From: Sphagnum compactum | Lineage: Eukaryota > Bryophyta > Sphagnopsida > Sphagnales | Direction of reading: 5' to 3' | DNA length: 64,000 bases | Assembly (NCBI GenBank): GCA_965153455.1 | Contig: OZ234502.1 | Coordinates: 14,477,495 to 14,541,494, forward strand | Shown here: in pieces, positions 49,483 to 60,700 of the stretch | Numbering within the stretch: position 1 is the stretch's first letter | How the letters are laid out: the number at the start of each line of letters is the position of its first letter | Program-made: the position numbers and the translations under genes | Notes under the pieces: model-generated | Database searches by the model: none | What the model saw: only the letters and a program-made list of their open reading frames with translations | Told to the model about the DNA's origin: nothing

Positions 49483-50622
49483 GGAGCTCTCTCACCTAGA
49501 ACACTCGAGAAGAAAAGGAGGAAGGATGAGAGGGATGCCATCAGAAAGGAGAAGTTCGATCTGAAGAAGAAGGAGGAGGAGAGGAAGAAGCTCCCTCTGA
49601 TAACATTGGCAGAGGAGGGAATTCCAACCGAGCTGGCATACACTGGGGCCAAGAGCACCATTAGGCACATTGTCTCCACCAACTTTGCACAAGGAGTTGA
49701 GTGGGGCACTCTCTCAAAGGCAGAGCAGAGGAGAGTGATAAATCAGGTCAAGGGAGCATTTCGAAATGGAGGAGAGCTTGATTCACAGTGGATTGCAGAC
49801 AAGATCTCCAATTCAATGTCTCAAGCAAGATACCATGACAGGATACCCTCCATTTTTTTTTGCAAAGATTCGTTTCTGTCGAGTCACATAGGACTGTTTG
49901 GGATACCTTTTGCGATGCGAATTGCATCGCAAAGATGTGTCAAATGGCGTTTAGTTCTCAAAGTTAAGATTCTATTTGTTTCGCAAACTGCTTCGCAAGA
50001 TACATTATGCGAAAGTCTGCGCTTCGCAAAAGAGTTCGTAGACTTGAACAAATCGCAAAATGCTTCGCAAATTAAAATATGCGAAGTTCTACGCTTCGCA
50101 AATATGCGTTTTTTTTTACCTGTTGTTTTATGGGGACAGTACAAGAGGTACAAGAGGAAGATCACAGCTGCAGAAATGACAATGGGCCAGGAGCATGGCA
50201 AGGAACATCTTTTTGAACATGTTGATGCACTATTGGTGAGTGGGTTTGGTTGGGATTGAATTTCTGTTTGTGTTGAGATTGTTTTCATTTGAATCAAGAT
50301 TTTCATTGTTGACTAAGCTTTGCATGTTGAAATGCAGGCATCTGAGGGTGAAAGTGAGAGCTCTCAGGGCAGCAGTGATGAGGAGGAGAGAGGCGCTAGC
50401 ACTGCTCCCCCCAGTGTAGCTACCACTAGCAGTGGACCCAATTCATTTGCTAGTCGAAATGCAGGTTCTGCAAGGGGCGTGGGTAGGGAGGAGGATGAGG
50501 ACGAGGAGGAGGGGCAGGGGGACGATGAAGAGAGGGAGGAGGATGAGCAGCCTCCCCCTCCACCAGAGAACACTAGGAAGAAAGATTCAAGGAAGAAATC
50601 CAAGAGGGGAAGGAGGTCTAGA
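49204..50622 (+). CDS. TNPA-like accessory protein of the CACTA element
   Basis: The likely start is the ATG at 49204 (MAGTGGGGGG). The N-terminal half has LRKMVADHLRASELF and a highly charged lysine/arginine/glutamate region likely to be helical. The central part reads AYTGAKSTIRHIV and WGTLSKAEQRRVINQVKGAF. The last exon, after GTGAGT at 50236 and an AG at 50338, has a strongly acidic stretch then a basic KKDSRKKSKRGRRSR tail. A segment at 49850-50139 carries TTTGCGA repeats and ends in an acceptor-like CAG. It may be an intron, though the frame stays open across it and no strong donor is obvious. CACTA elements commonly encode a second, DNA-binding protein; assignment here rests on position and composition, not on recognised homology. 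Confidence 0.6.
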
Positions 50623-50749
50623 TAGACAACTACTGTGTTAGATACCCGAGACTTGCAAACCCTTTTACATTGTAACTTTTGAAATTTTGATATAGATTTT
50701 TTTTTTCCGGCCCAAAGTGACTCCAAATGAATATAAACCCTGCGTACAA

Positions 50750-51428
50750 AATAAGAATACAGTGCCATGCTCTTGCGATACACAGTCAATCTCAAAACTA
50801 TTTGCGAGTCATATTTCTTCGCAACACTACAAAAGCCAAAAGACCAAATATACCATCTCACAGACATCGCTAAACTCTGACGGTTAAAATCATTCCAGAA
50901 CAGGTTTGCGAAATCCTACATTTCGCAAACATTTAGCGGCATTTTGCAAATCGCAAACTCTTTGCGTTAGATATTATATCGAAAACCGATAGAATTTTGA
51001 GTCGATTCGCTACGTTGTAGCGTTTATGAGTTTGTTTCAAAACAATTCCGATGTTTGTTTAATCGCAAAGTTGTAGCGGCATCGTAAGCATCGCAAAATG
51101 TTTGCCGTAGACGTTATATCAAAAACCGATAGAGTTTCGCGTCTATTCGCTAAGTCGTTGCGATGTTGGGTTTGCTACAAATAATTTTCGATGTATTGTG
51201 GATCACAAATCATGTATAGAAGACATTATAATCGGAAATGTTTTGCGATTGTTTCAGTTTCGGGAGTTGCAAAGAGCTTGCGATTGTACGGGTGCGAAGG
51301 TGAAGGTTTCGCAAAGGCTTAAGAGTTTGCGAGGCATTGTTGTTCAGAACTGCGGGTTTCCGAAAACTGTTTTCTTTGTTGTTTGCGATGATATTTGGAT
51401 CGCAATATGCCCCTCTTTTGTTGTAGTG
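50750..51428. repeat. Right subterminal TTTGCGA repeat region
   Basis: More than 15 copies of TTTGCGA, TCGCAAA and close variants in both orientations, mirroring the left end. It also contains two diverged copies of a unit with TTATATCNAAAACCGATAGA (about 50970 and 51114), so larger repeats of about 145 bp are superimposed on the motif. Confidence 0.85.
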
Positions 51429-51431
51429 GGC
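51429..51431. repeat. CACTA target-site duplication, right copy (GGC)
   Basis: Identical to the GGC at 42238-42240, placed directly after the right CACTA terminus. Confidence 0.95.
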
Positions 51432-51701
51432 ATCCAGCTTCATTCGGATGTCATCAGCGTCTACATTCCCGTACTTCTGCACCATCAGCATCCTCAGCTC
51501 ATCCCAATCAGCTGGCGCTGTCTGCAGCCTCCTGAACCACTCCCTCGCTCGACCTCGCAAATTCAACTTGGCGATCTTGAACAGTTTGTCAGCAGCTAGA
51601 TCGTGCACTTCGGCGGCCATGGTAAGTCTCTCCGCCCAATCATGAACACCCTCATGATCTTGTCCCCAGAACAACTCATCCATACCCTAAGGACTCGTCA
51701 T
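51429..51701 (-). pseudogene. gag: Gypsy gag, N-terminal part, split by the CACTA insertion
   Basis: From an ATG at 51701, or 51683 if the first is unused, the frame reads the retrotransposon gag domain (HDWAERLTMAAEVHDL, GRAREWFRRL, MLMVQKYG) and stops abruptly at the CACTA terminus. The continuation lies at 42240 and below, in the same frame once one GGC is removed. A TAG at 51687-51689 separates the two candidate starts and again fits a C-to-T change. The long ORF reading past 51429 into the transposon is spurious. Confidence 0.9.
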
Positions 51702-51855
51702 CTCACAGAAGTTCAGCAACACAACAAAAATGCAGCACTTCTCTTCACACACAACTTCTACAAATCAAAAACAAATGCAAACAAAATTGATCAGACTCTC
51801 AACTCCTGCAACTCAGTTCTGATTCTTTAAAAAAAAACAAAAATTATTGTCCGAG

Positions 51856-52254
51856 TCATCCATCAAACTCGGGTTGAGTTCCTTCCACGATCGGCTTCAA
51901 AGGCGCAATAGCGGACGGAACAGTGGTGAATTTCTGCTCATCCGTCGACTCTTGCTGGAATTTCCATTCTCCTTCCTGGCTTCGCCATATCCTCCAGCTA
52001 ATGAGGCGGGATCTCGATCCACCATGCTCCCCCCGAATTAATCGATCTCCCTCCTGAAATAGATCCTCCACACCAGGGATGTACAGTCTCACAAAATGGT
52101 TAGGTGGCACCGCAGACTTAGGAACCCAAATATCGCCTAGCCTCGGTAGTGCACGCTGTCTCTCAGCAGATGCAGGAGCTACTCTACGCAAGATAGGAGG
52201 TGAAGTAAAAATTCTCCTGTAGTTCTGAGGTGGAAGCCCACCCCCTTGCTCCAT
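51856..52254 (-). CDS. Leader ORF b of the Gypsy element, unknown
   Basis: 132 residues on the element strand between the PBS and gag, starting MEQGGGLPPQNYRRIF and ending at a TAA. It is rich in R, P and E, and contains WVPKSAVPPNHFVRLYIPG and LISWRIWRSQEGEWKFQ. It overlaps leader ORF a by about 70 bp in another frame. I recognise no domain. It might be part of a longer gag-type precursor broken by a frameshift, or an independent additional ORF of this lineage. Confidence 0.4.
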   Translation of the reverse strand: MEQGGGLPPQNYRRIFTSPPILRRVAPASAERQRALPRLGDIWVPKSAVPPNHFVRLYIPGVEDLFQEGDRLIRGEHGGSRSRLISWRIWRSQEGEWKFQQESTDEQKFTTVPSAIAPLKPIVEGTQPEFDG

Positions 52255-52513
52255 CGATCACCTTGAGCCAAACTCGGACTCGTGTGTAGAACCCACTATG
52301 CGCTACCTCTACAGCAATGTCTCCTACACGAGCCGCGTCAGGATCTATTCCTACGATTCGCACTACTCCGAATCCTAAGAAACGCAGAATGACTGCCCCT
52401 CTTTGTGGGCCGTTGTGAACAGTGAAGAAATCAAATCGGTTAACTATGTTTAGCTCACGAGTCTCCTGTGTCAGTAGCTCAACAGGAACTTCCTCGCCGC
52501 TAGACGAAGACAT
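52184..52513 (-). CDS. Leader ORF a of the Gypsy element, unknown
   Basis: About 109 residues from the ATG at 52513 (MSSSSGEEVPVELL), lying just downstream of the primer-binding site on the element strand. It includes VILRFLGFGVVRIVGIDPD and VEVAHSGFYTRVRVWLKV, a beta-rich pattern without transmembrane character. No family is recognised. Its end overlaps ORF b in a different frame, so one frameshift could fuse them into a single 230-residue protein ahead of gag. Confidence 0.4.
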   Translation of the reverse strand: MSSSSGEEVPVELLTQETRELNIVNRFDFFTVHNGPQRGAVILRFLGFGVVRIVGIDPDAARVGDIAVEVAHSGFYTRVRVWLKVIDGARGWASTSELQENFYFTSYLA

Positions 52514-52577
52514 GATCCTCAACAATCATTCTACTTAAGCATCTACAAGTTCTACCAAGGTTGTAAACACGGAACCA

Positions 52578-52590
52578 GGCTCTGATACCA
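52578..52590 (-). other. Primer-binding site for initiator tRNA-Met
   Basis: TGGTATCAGAGCC on the minus strand lies immediately after the 5' LTR. This is the common plant PBS complementary to the 3' end of initiator tRNA-Met, and it fixes the element's direction. Confidence 0.95.
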
Positions 52591-53511
52591 AAAGAGAGGG
52601 TCCGAAATCACACAACACGATGACTGCCTGCACGAACCCCAGCGTCCATGTCCCCCTGATACTCTTCACACAGATCAAGACTCTGATCTCCCTTCCCAAT
52701 CCACTGCCTACTGACTCTCTCAGACGCACGTTACAAGATCACAAACATGCAAGAGCTTTTCTTCCACAAAACAACAGAGCGGATTTTATAACTCCCACCT
52801 CCGGCCTTGGTCACTCGTACAAATGCCAGCCAGGGACACTCTCTGGTCACAGACTACATACATTGCCTGAAAAACACAAGCTGGATTCCCATCAAAATGT
52901 TCACAACAACACCAGATTCCTAGTGCTGTACAGTTTTTCTAACTGTTTTACAACAACTTGACCAATTACCAAGCGCAGCGAAAAATTCTAGCATTCAGCC
53001 AAGCTCTCCTCACTTACAAAACAGCTCTTCATCACCTACTAGAGTGCCTCTACAGATCAACTGAACATCCTGCCCAATTTTCCTTCTTCTTCTAAGATAA
53101 GATCTTCTGATCTCTTTTTTCTAGCAGCTACCTGTCCTTCTCTCTCACTTCGCTCCCCTCCGCTCACTCACACTCTACTTGCTGTTTTCTTCCAGCCTCT
53201 AATTACCCACCAAACGTCCGTTAGCTTCCCTGAGAAGCCTCCCGAAGATCCTTCCGCTTCGTTCAATCCAGCACCGACCGTTAGCCGCCATCGCTTACTC
53301 CTCATCATTAAGTCGGCTCCATACTTCCTCATTATTCTCAGCCGCCAATTCTCCTGAGCCATTTAGCACACACCAACAAAGACCAGGCAACCCATGCATC
53401 TCCATGCAGTATTAATAGGGCGCCGCACTAAGATGACGGCTGACGATACAGCCTGATCCCTAAAATCAGCCAGTGCCTTAGGTTTGTGCGGCAACCTAAT
53501 TACGCACTACA
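52591..53511 (-). repeat. 5' LTR of the Gypsy element
   Basis: 921 bp, the partner of 36179-37099. It is adjacent to the PBS and so is the promoter-bearing LTR of the minus-strand element. Confidence 0.95.
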
Positions 53512-56500
53512 TACCCACTTACAGTAAACATGGTATGTGTAGGGTAAATGATGAAATTTACCCTAGCTCTTACCCATGAACAAGGTAGATGTTTGTCCCC
53601 TATTTTTACCCTTATCTGGTTTAATTTTTTAAAAAACTTATATACCTTTAGATGGTTGATATATATTAAAAATAAATATACCTGCCCAAGATTAGTATAT
53701 TTCTTTGTACATATAGATTAGAATTGTTTTTGCTCTTGGAACCTATATCTAGGAGGCCATGACTTTCTTTGATCAAAAGTTGATCATGACGACCACCCAT
53801 TTTGTCAATATCAATCCCAGAATAGACCATTGGCTTGTTATTCACTCCACTTTAGAGATCATAGACGTAAGCAAAATTTGTTAATTGTCAGTAATAATGT
53901 TCATGAGTTTGTGCGAGTCAATTAAATGGACATTAGTTCATTTTGAAATTATCTTTGACAAAAGTCTATTCAAACCCACCTAAAAACCCAAAAAATCAAA
54001 GCAAAAAACCCAAGATGAGAAATGGCACAATTATTACAATTTGTCCTTTATTTTTTGCTTAGCTACTTGGACTCTATGCTATTTTGCATTATCAATGATG
54101 ATCAATTGACATAAGATTAAAATATTAAAACATTAAAATTGTAACTAAGTAAAATAAAATTAGAAAAAACTAATTACCACATGTTGATAATCCATGATCA
54201 TATAGATTGTTCACGAAATCATTTCCATTTCCATTGATTCTAGCATATGAAATTCTATGTTCACCTATTGAAACATTAACAAAATTTCAACACCCACATG
54301 ATGCCATTTCTTATGAGATATTAATGAGTTTGATGTCTAGAATGATTTTTAAAAGTTTAACGAATTTCATAAACATAACATTGAGGAAAATAAATAATTA
54401 TTAATTATAATTCAGTAATTTATTTTAAAATGAAAATGAAAATGAAAATCTATATTAGTTTATTTGCAATTTTGATTTTCAATACAAACCAAAATTTACC
54501 ATTGTGTTGAATCTAATGTTACTACTTGTTAGAGGTATGATCATTATGAAAATTAATAAATATCAAATCCATTACAAGATGTATGGATATAGAATATGGT
54601 TTAGTGGTTTAAAATGCACCAAGACAAGTTATTTTCATATGAAGGAAAATGTTGAAATTTAGAACATCTAGGTTGCAATCATGATGTGTAGGCCAAGAAC
54701 ATTTATTATAATTTTACATTTTTTTTCAAGACATAAATATTGTATTATTTAATAGGTTATTAAGCCTAAAAGTGTAATTTTGAATGAAAAGGTAAAACAC
54801 AAATGCACTTGAGTGTGAATCATGCATTAATAAATAATAACATGCACAAAGAGATCTCAAGGTTCTCAAAGTCTTGGTGTGATACATAGTGATAGCATGT
54901 TGAGAAACTTGTGATCTATGATTAACATACAATTGACAAGTATTAAATATTTGGATAAGTTAAAATTTGAAATAAAAAGTCAAATGTTAAAAATGTTTCA
55001 ATTAAATTAAAAATGAAAAATCTTATATTTAAAACAAATGCCTATTTCAATATGCACCCAATTTGCAAGCATTAGTGTATTACCCACAAACTAAAACATT
55101 TTTCTACATTTTCCCCCTTTTTTTTGTCAACCTTCTTTGCTTTCATTTTGCCTTCTTGTAAAGCTTTTATGGCCCCTCTATGGTAACTAATAAGGGAAGC
55201 ACACATGATTTTATGTATTCATAGTGTTTTGAAGATTGCTTAAATACATTTGATTGATGTAATACAAAGGAAACTTCAACACATGTTTGTAGAATAATTA
55301 GTGAATTTTGAAATTTTCATGTCAAAAATTATTATTTTTGAATATTCAAAACAACTAAGTATTTTCCTTTACAAGAATATTTTTTTGAAAAAAATAAAAC
55401 TGAAAATTACAACATTCTTATAGATAATCTAATTAATGTCAAAGTTGTTAAGGTACTATGTTATAAATAAAATGTAAATATAAAAATAACATCCATGTAC
55501 AATAAATTATGCAATGAAAAAATAGATTATTTTCTTCTAGTGGATCATATTTGCATTTTTAAAAAAATCACCAAATGAGTTTTAAAAGACATACAAACCA
55601 TTTGATTTGATCAAGCCATGTTTATTTTTATTGGTAATGTCTTCATCTTTTATCCTTTTTTACAATTTTAATAATAGTTTTGAAGGTTTCCATAAGTTGC
55701 AAAGATATATTATATTCATATAATAGAAAATCACTAATTCTTATATTCTAAATCTATTGTAATTTATCATCAAGCTGTGACATTTGTAATGAATGAAATG
55801 TTGGTCATATGCCCATATAATTAATGATTTTTCAAATTTATTTTTAAAAATTATTTTATCCTAAAAATCTAATGAAAATATCATAAATTTGATTCATCAT
55901 GAATTCATGGAAGGTTATTTGCAAAAATAAATTTAATATATTTATGATTGGGAAATTTGGATATTCAAACATGCCATTATCCCTATATAGATTGTAAAAA
56001 ATCATTGATTTTGTCACAAGACATGCACAAACTTATATTAATTTATTTTTTCATATTATGTATGCAATCAATAATGACCAAATGGCAAAGTACATGTATA
56101 ATGTCATGTAAACATTCACAAATACTTATTCAACTTTGTTGAATATTGATTTTATGAGAAAACAAAATGTTTAATGTGGATTTCAAAGATAATACCAGTT
56201 GCAAATATATGTTTTTACCCACTATTTGATCACTTTTCTTTTGTATTCTTGCATCTTCAAAGATTTTAAAATTTGAATTTGATAAATATGTAAGTTTTTT
56301 TTTTTTTTTTCTTTTGAAATATAAATACCCATGTCATTTAAAACAAGTAGAAGTATAAATTGATAACATATGGTTTGTGTTATATAATGGTGATGTGGGG
56401 ATATTCACAATTAAGGTACCCAAAAGGATTTGTAACCAAAAAAAGATTGCAGAGGACTATTTTCAATTTCTATAACATTTATTGTTTATAATTATAGTGG

Positions 56501-57270
56501 ATTGTTGTATGACTATAACAAAAATGATGTCATGTTAAATTAATAAAAAAATTTAAGAATAGGTTTGATACAATATATGTGTCTTTTTTAGTCATTTAAA
56601 ATATTTCGAATCTTTGTTTTAACTACAATGTTCGCCTTAAAGGAATAAAAGAGGATTGCATAAGAAAGTGCAAAAATTGAATTGAATTTTGTTTCATGGA
56701 GAAACAATGTTCATTAAATGTATTTGATTAGATCATACATGGTACAAAAATCTTGAAGGCTACATCATTCATTCCAAAAGGGTGCAATGAAAAAACTACT
56801 TTTTTTGGCCATTTGGTTCATTTTTTTGTATTCATTAGATTAAAAATTTGTGGCCCCAAGTATTGATCACATGTGCAAAAAATAATCATGCAAGAAAACA
56901 TGTCAAGTTTATAAAAACTTATACATTCATTTTTTGCATTTCTATTTTTTTAACCAAAGTGTTGATGCATAATTACATACACATGTGGAAATCACCACCA
57001 CCATATGAATTATTATAATTTTAATTATCCAAATTTTCACACTTAAATTGATTCCATGTATATTTTGTATTTGGTAGATAACAAAAATGAAATCCTTGAG
57101 TCATGTGTCCAAAATTGGTACATTAATTATGAATATGCCCATGTGATCCTAAAATTTAATGAGATGATCAAAAAATGCATCAAAATAGATTTTTAGCCAA
57201 AAAGAAAATTACATAGGAAGAATAATGAAGATAATTATACATCCTTTCTTTTTTGGTTCACTAGTTTTTT
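53512..57270. other. AT-rich intergenic DNA, no gene seen
   Basis: Composition drops back to AT-rich at the LTR edge. ORFs such as 54207-54404 and 55948-56142 are short and without domains. Homopolymer T runs occur near 56295-56320. No repeat family stands out. Confidence 0.6.
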
Positions 57271-57645
57271 AATCATTTCTTTTCACATAATGCACAAATA
57301 ATGTGGTGAACATCATTTGTTGTGTAACACCTTAAGTGAGTGAAAACCACAATGAAAGAGAAGAAAATGTGCATCCCCAAACATAAAGAACTCACAACAA
57401 AAAATGCTCCATTAAAAATAAATCTACTTGATAAAAACACATTTATAATATCCTTTGTCAACCTACATTCTTGTTTTATGTTTAGAACACATTTTCATTA
57501 GATCATTACCAAATTCATAATGTGTTCACACATTTTCTCCCTCTTGCCCTTTGTACATATAATTCTCACATATAAATATTTACATAATTGCAAAAAATCA
57601 CACAAATTTGTACCATTTATGATCTATGAAACAAAATAATTAAAG

Positions 57646-57780
57646 TACCATGAATAATATCAAAACAACTCCATCATGGTTATCTCCACTTGCTAAATGC
57701 AATGCAAAAGAATTTTTCCATTGTCACCTTTTGCATTGACATTAATTCCTTTGTTAATAATGTTTTGAACAATGTTAGCA
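57646..57780 (-). pseudogene. Ankyrin-like repeat relic, copy 2
   Basis: The minus strand reads IINKGINVNAKGDNGK and, after a shift, LHLASGDNHDGVVL, which is again ankyrin-like and similar to 22962-23082. It is too short and broken to be a gene. Its downstream half continues only after the 57783-61473 insertion. Confidence 0.45.
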
Positions 57781-57782
57781 TT

Positions 57783-60700
57783 TAACATCCATTTAATTAA
57801 TTCCATACTAAATTGTTAGTTTCAAACTTAGTTCAACCTAGTGAGTGGGAGCAAGGCCATTTAATGGCCACCAAATTCAAGTAATTTTCAATAAGCTTGC
57901 CACATGATCATTGGTAGTCATTTTAATCATTTATAATGTTATGTCATGCATTTGGGTAGGTTATAGGATTGTCATTTGTTTAAGGTGTATTGTGTTTGGC
58001 ATAAGCCTATACCACAAACCCTAAGAAAAAAATCATCAATATAAAACTTTTCCACATAAATCTTTTATGTAACATAGATATTTGAATGCAAAAAAATAAT
58101 GAAATCACAAGCCAACTCCAAAACTAATCACTTCATATAAAATATTTGTATTGAAACATTTTTATACATGTTTTGTAATGCAATGGAACATCAATCACTT
58201 AGTGATCACTAGGTGCTACTTATTGAAACTAGACCTTTCAATATATCAAAACATTAAAAAATAACACAAGTTGTACATACAACGAAAGGAATTATGAGTA
58301 AAAAGGCTAGTGGGAAATAAGTTGTCATTGTATACCAAATAAATTAAAATTGTGTAAAGTGATATGGATACACAAAAGTCCCAAATAATATGATATAATC
58401 AACATATTAAAGCATGCATAGCAAATATAAATAACCAAAAATACTCTTCACAAAAACCAAACAACCATCAAATTTAATTTACAAATTAAATGAACATAAC
58501 TTTAAATAGGAACTACACATCAATTGTCTCATTAGCTATATCAAGATTTTGTTCAATGTCTTGGTTACATAAATAACATTAATTGTTATAATGTTATTGA
58601 TCATGACATTATTTTTAATAGGAAATGAATTTAGGATAGATGAGATGTCAACCCATTGTTTTGGATTTGTTAAATTATGTTTTCATTTGCTCAACCAACA
58701 ATCCTAGTACAATTAACTATGATTCTTAATTCCTTTTTTCAATGGCACCCACATGGAATATGAATATGTTAAAAAAATTTAAATTGTTCACACCCTTCAC
58801 AACATCATTTTTTGCCCTTCCAATTCACACATGATATAATTTTGCATCTATAGGCCTCACCATAATGAAATATCCAAGGCCCAAGTTTCAATGTAAGTAA
58901 TTATCTTCAATGATGGCCACATGTTTTAATTATGACCATAATATGAAGCAATAATTGGATCTTTGAAATCAACATCAACAATCGTGAAGATGGCACCTTG
59001 CACATGGTTATATATTCAATTGTTTGAAGACTAGAAACCTTCAAAGAATGTTAAACTTTAAGGTTCTAGATGTTTTCGTAGTTCTCCATGTATGCAATGA
59101 ACTTTATAATGCACATGTGTCATCTTTGCACATCTTTAACTTTCAAAACTCCACATACTTAGAAATCCCAACGTTAATAGTTTTTTCAATTGACCTAGAT
59201 AGATCATTCCCCCCATACGGGGTGGAAAGGAACATGATTTGGAAGTCTAATAGGTAACTTTGAATGACCAAAATCATTTGCTTACCACAACCAAGTTGGG
59301 GTCCGTCCTTAAACTCCATAAGGCATTAGTAGGAAACATTTTGTATCGCACAACAAGTCACCTAGTTGAATCCACAAAAATAAAATAAAAAATGCATGTC
59401 AATATGCCCCATTAAAACTTTTGGTGCATCCTTAAAAAATCCTTTGACCAAAAGTTTGAAATTCAAAATTTCTTGGATAAGTTGAGGAATCAAGATACAA
59501 TCTTATGAAATCATGAACATTTCCATCAAGTCACCAAGACATAATTATCACGTTCCTTCAATTTCTTGAACAAATATCCAAAATTTCCATCTATGTCTTT
59601 GTGGGCGTGCCCAATAAATAAAAACTTTAATTGAACTTCTTCGAACATTTTTCTTGTGGTTAGAAGAGATAAGAATACAAGTAAGCGATGATTCTTATTA
59701 TCTTTCATGTAGTTGTCCATTCAAAAAAGAAGCTTTCTAAGTAATGGCTTGGTATCAATGAATTTTTCTAACACCTTTAGTTTAAGCAAACAACAAAAAA
59801 ATCTTGCATTAATCATTAAAAGAAAGAGTTTTGTGGTTCATGCTCAAATAAAACCTTGATTCATTAACTAGCTCCTTTTCCAAGACTCAAAGTAGTTGCA
59901 ACAACAACCCAATTGTGAACTACATGCTACATTATAATTTCAAGTTTGTAATGTGATTTAAAATGAAAGTTTTTCATTTTGTCAATGTGGAAACTGACCT
60001 TAAGTTAAGCTATGGGTATACTTGGAAACCCAAACAAGGAATTATTTGACAACAGTCGTTTTGTTACCATGTGGATTTTATGTCTAGTTGAGGTAAAAAA
60101 TCCAAATAGTGGTTTCAAGGTGGATCTTTTGTTTAGTTGAGGTCAAAAATCCACATGGTGGTCTCAAGGTGGACTTTTTGACTAGTTGAAATTGAAATCC
60201 ACTTGGTGGTCACCGAGTTGTCTTACAACCTTATGTTATAGGTTGAAAACCACCTGGTGGCCATTAGGTGGTATAATTAGAATAAAAAATGTCGTTGGCA
60301 ATCAATTCTTGTAATTAAAAACATGCCATTAATAATTGAATTATTTTGTTTTGTGAAAAATCTAAAGTTAACATGTTGAAAACCATCATACTTATCATAA
60401 ATTTACCATTATATAATTTCAGTATCCATACATGAATATCATAGTAGTTCATGGAAAATTCCAAGATGAATAAATGATATTTTTTTGTCAATATGGAAAT
60501 TCACCTTAGGTTATGGGTACAAATGGAAACCCAAACCAAGAATTATAAATTGACAATCTACCTTGTGGCCACCAAGTGGATTTTTTATTTAATCAAGATA
60601 AAACATCCACCCGATGGCCACCAAAAAGATTTTGTTTTTGTCAAGGTGGGGGATCTATTTGGTGGTAACCATGTGGTATTTTTTTGGAAGGTATCTTGTG

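Larger units (their letters stand above)
42241..51428. mobile_element. CACTA (EnSpm) DNA transposon, 9,188 bp, nested in Gypsy gag
   Basis: The left terminus CACTACTACA and the inverted right terminus CACTACAACA match at 9 of 10 bases. A GGC duplication flanks them. The element holds a minus-strand TNP2-type transposase gene, a SET-domain ORF, and a divergent plus-strand TNPA-like gene. TTTGCGA/TCGCAAA motifs crowd both subterminal regions, as expected of CACTA binding sites. The transposase frame is broken, so the copy itself is probably not autonomous, although the ends look competent. Confidence 0.97.
36179..53511 (-). mobile_element. Ty3/Gypsy LTR retrotransposon (minus strand), nested host of a CACTA element
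   Basis: Two 921 bp direct LTRs bracket a minus-strand gag-pol frame with protease, reverse transcriptase, RNase H and integrase in that order, which is the Ty3/Gypsy arrangement. No chromodomain was seen after the integrase. A primer-binding site follows the 5' LTR and a polypurine tract precedes the 3' LTR. Total length is 17.3 kb, of which 9.2 kb is the nested CACTA element, so the original element was about 8.1 kb. The frame holds four in-frame stops and the element is not autonomous. The flanks GGGTA/GGTTA are only an imperfect candidate duplication, and the LTR ends are not a clean TG...CA. Confidence 0.96.

Noticed and set aside
50339-50622. Separate small acidic gene
   Set aside because: A GTGAGT donor at 50236 and an AG acceptor at 50338 join it in phase to the TNPA-like frame, making it the last exon of that gene.
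51210-51428. C-terminal tail of the gag ORF
   Set aside because: Translation of the CACTA right end and its TTTGCGA motifs, not gag.
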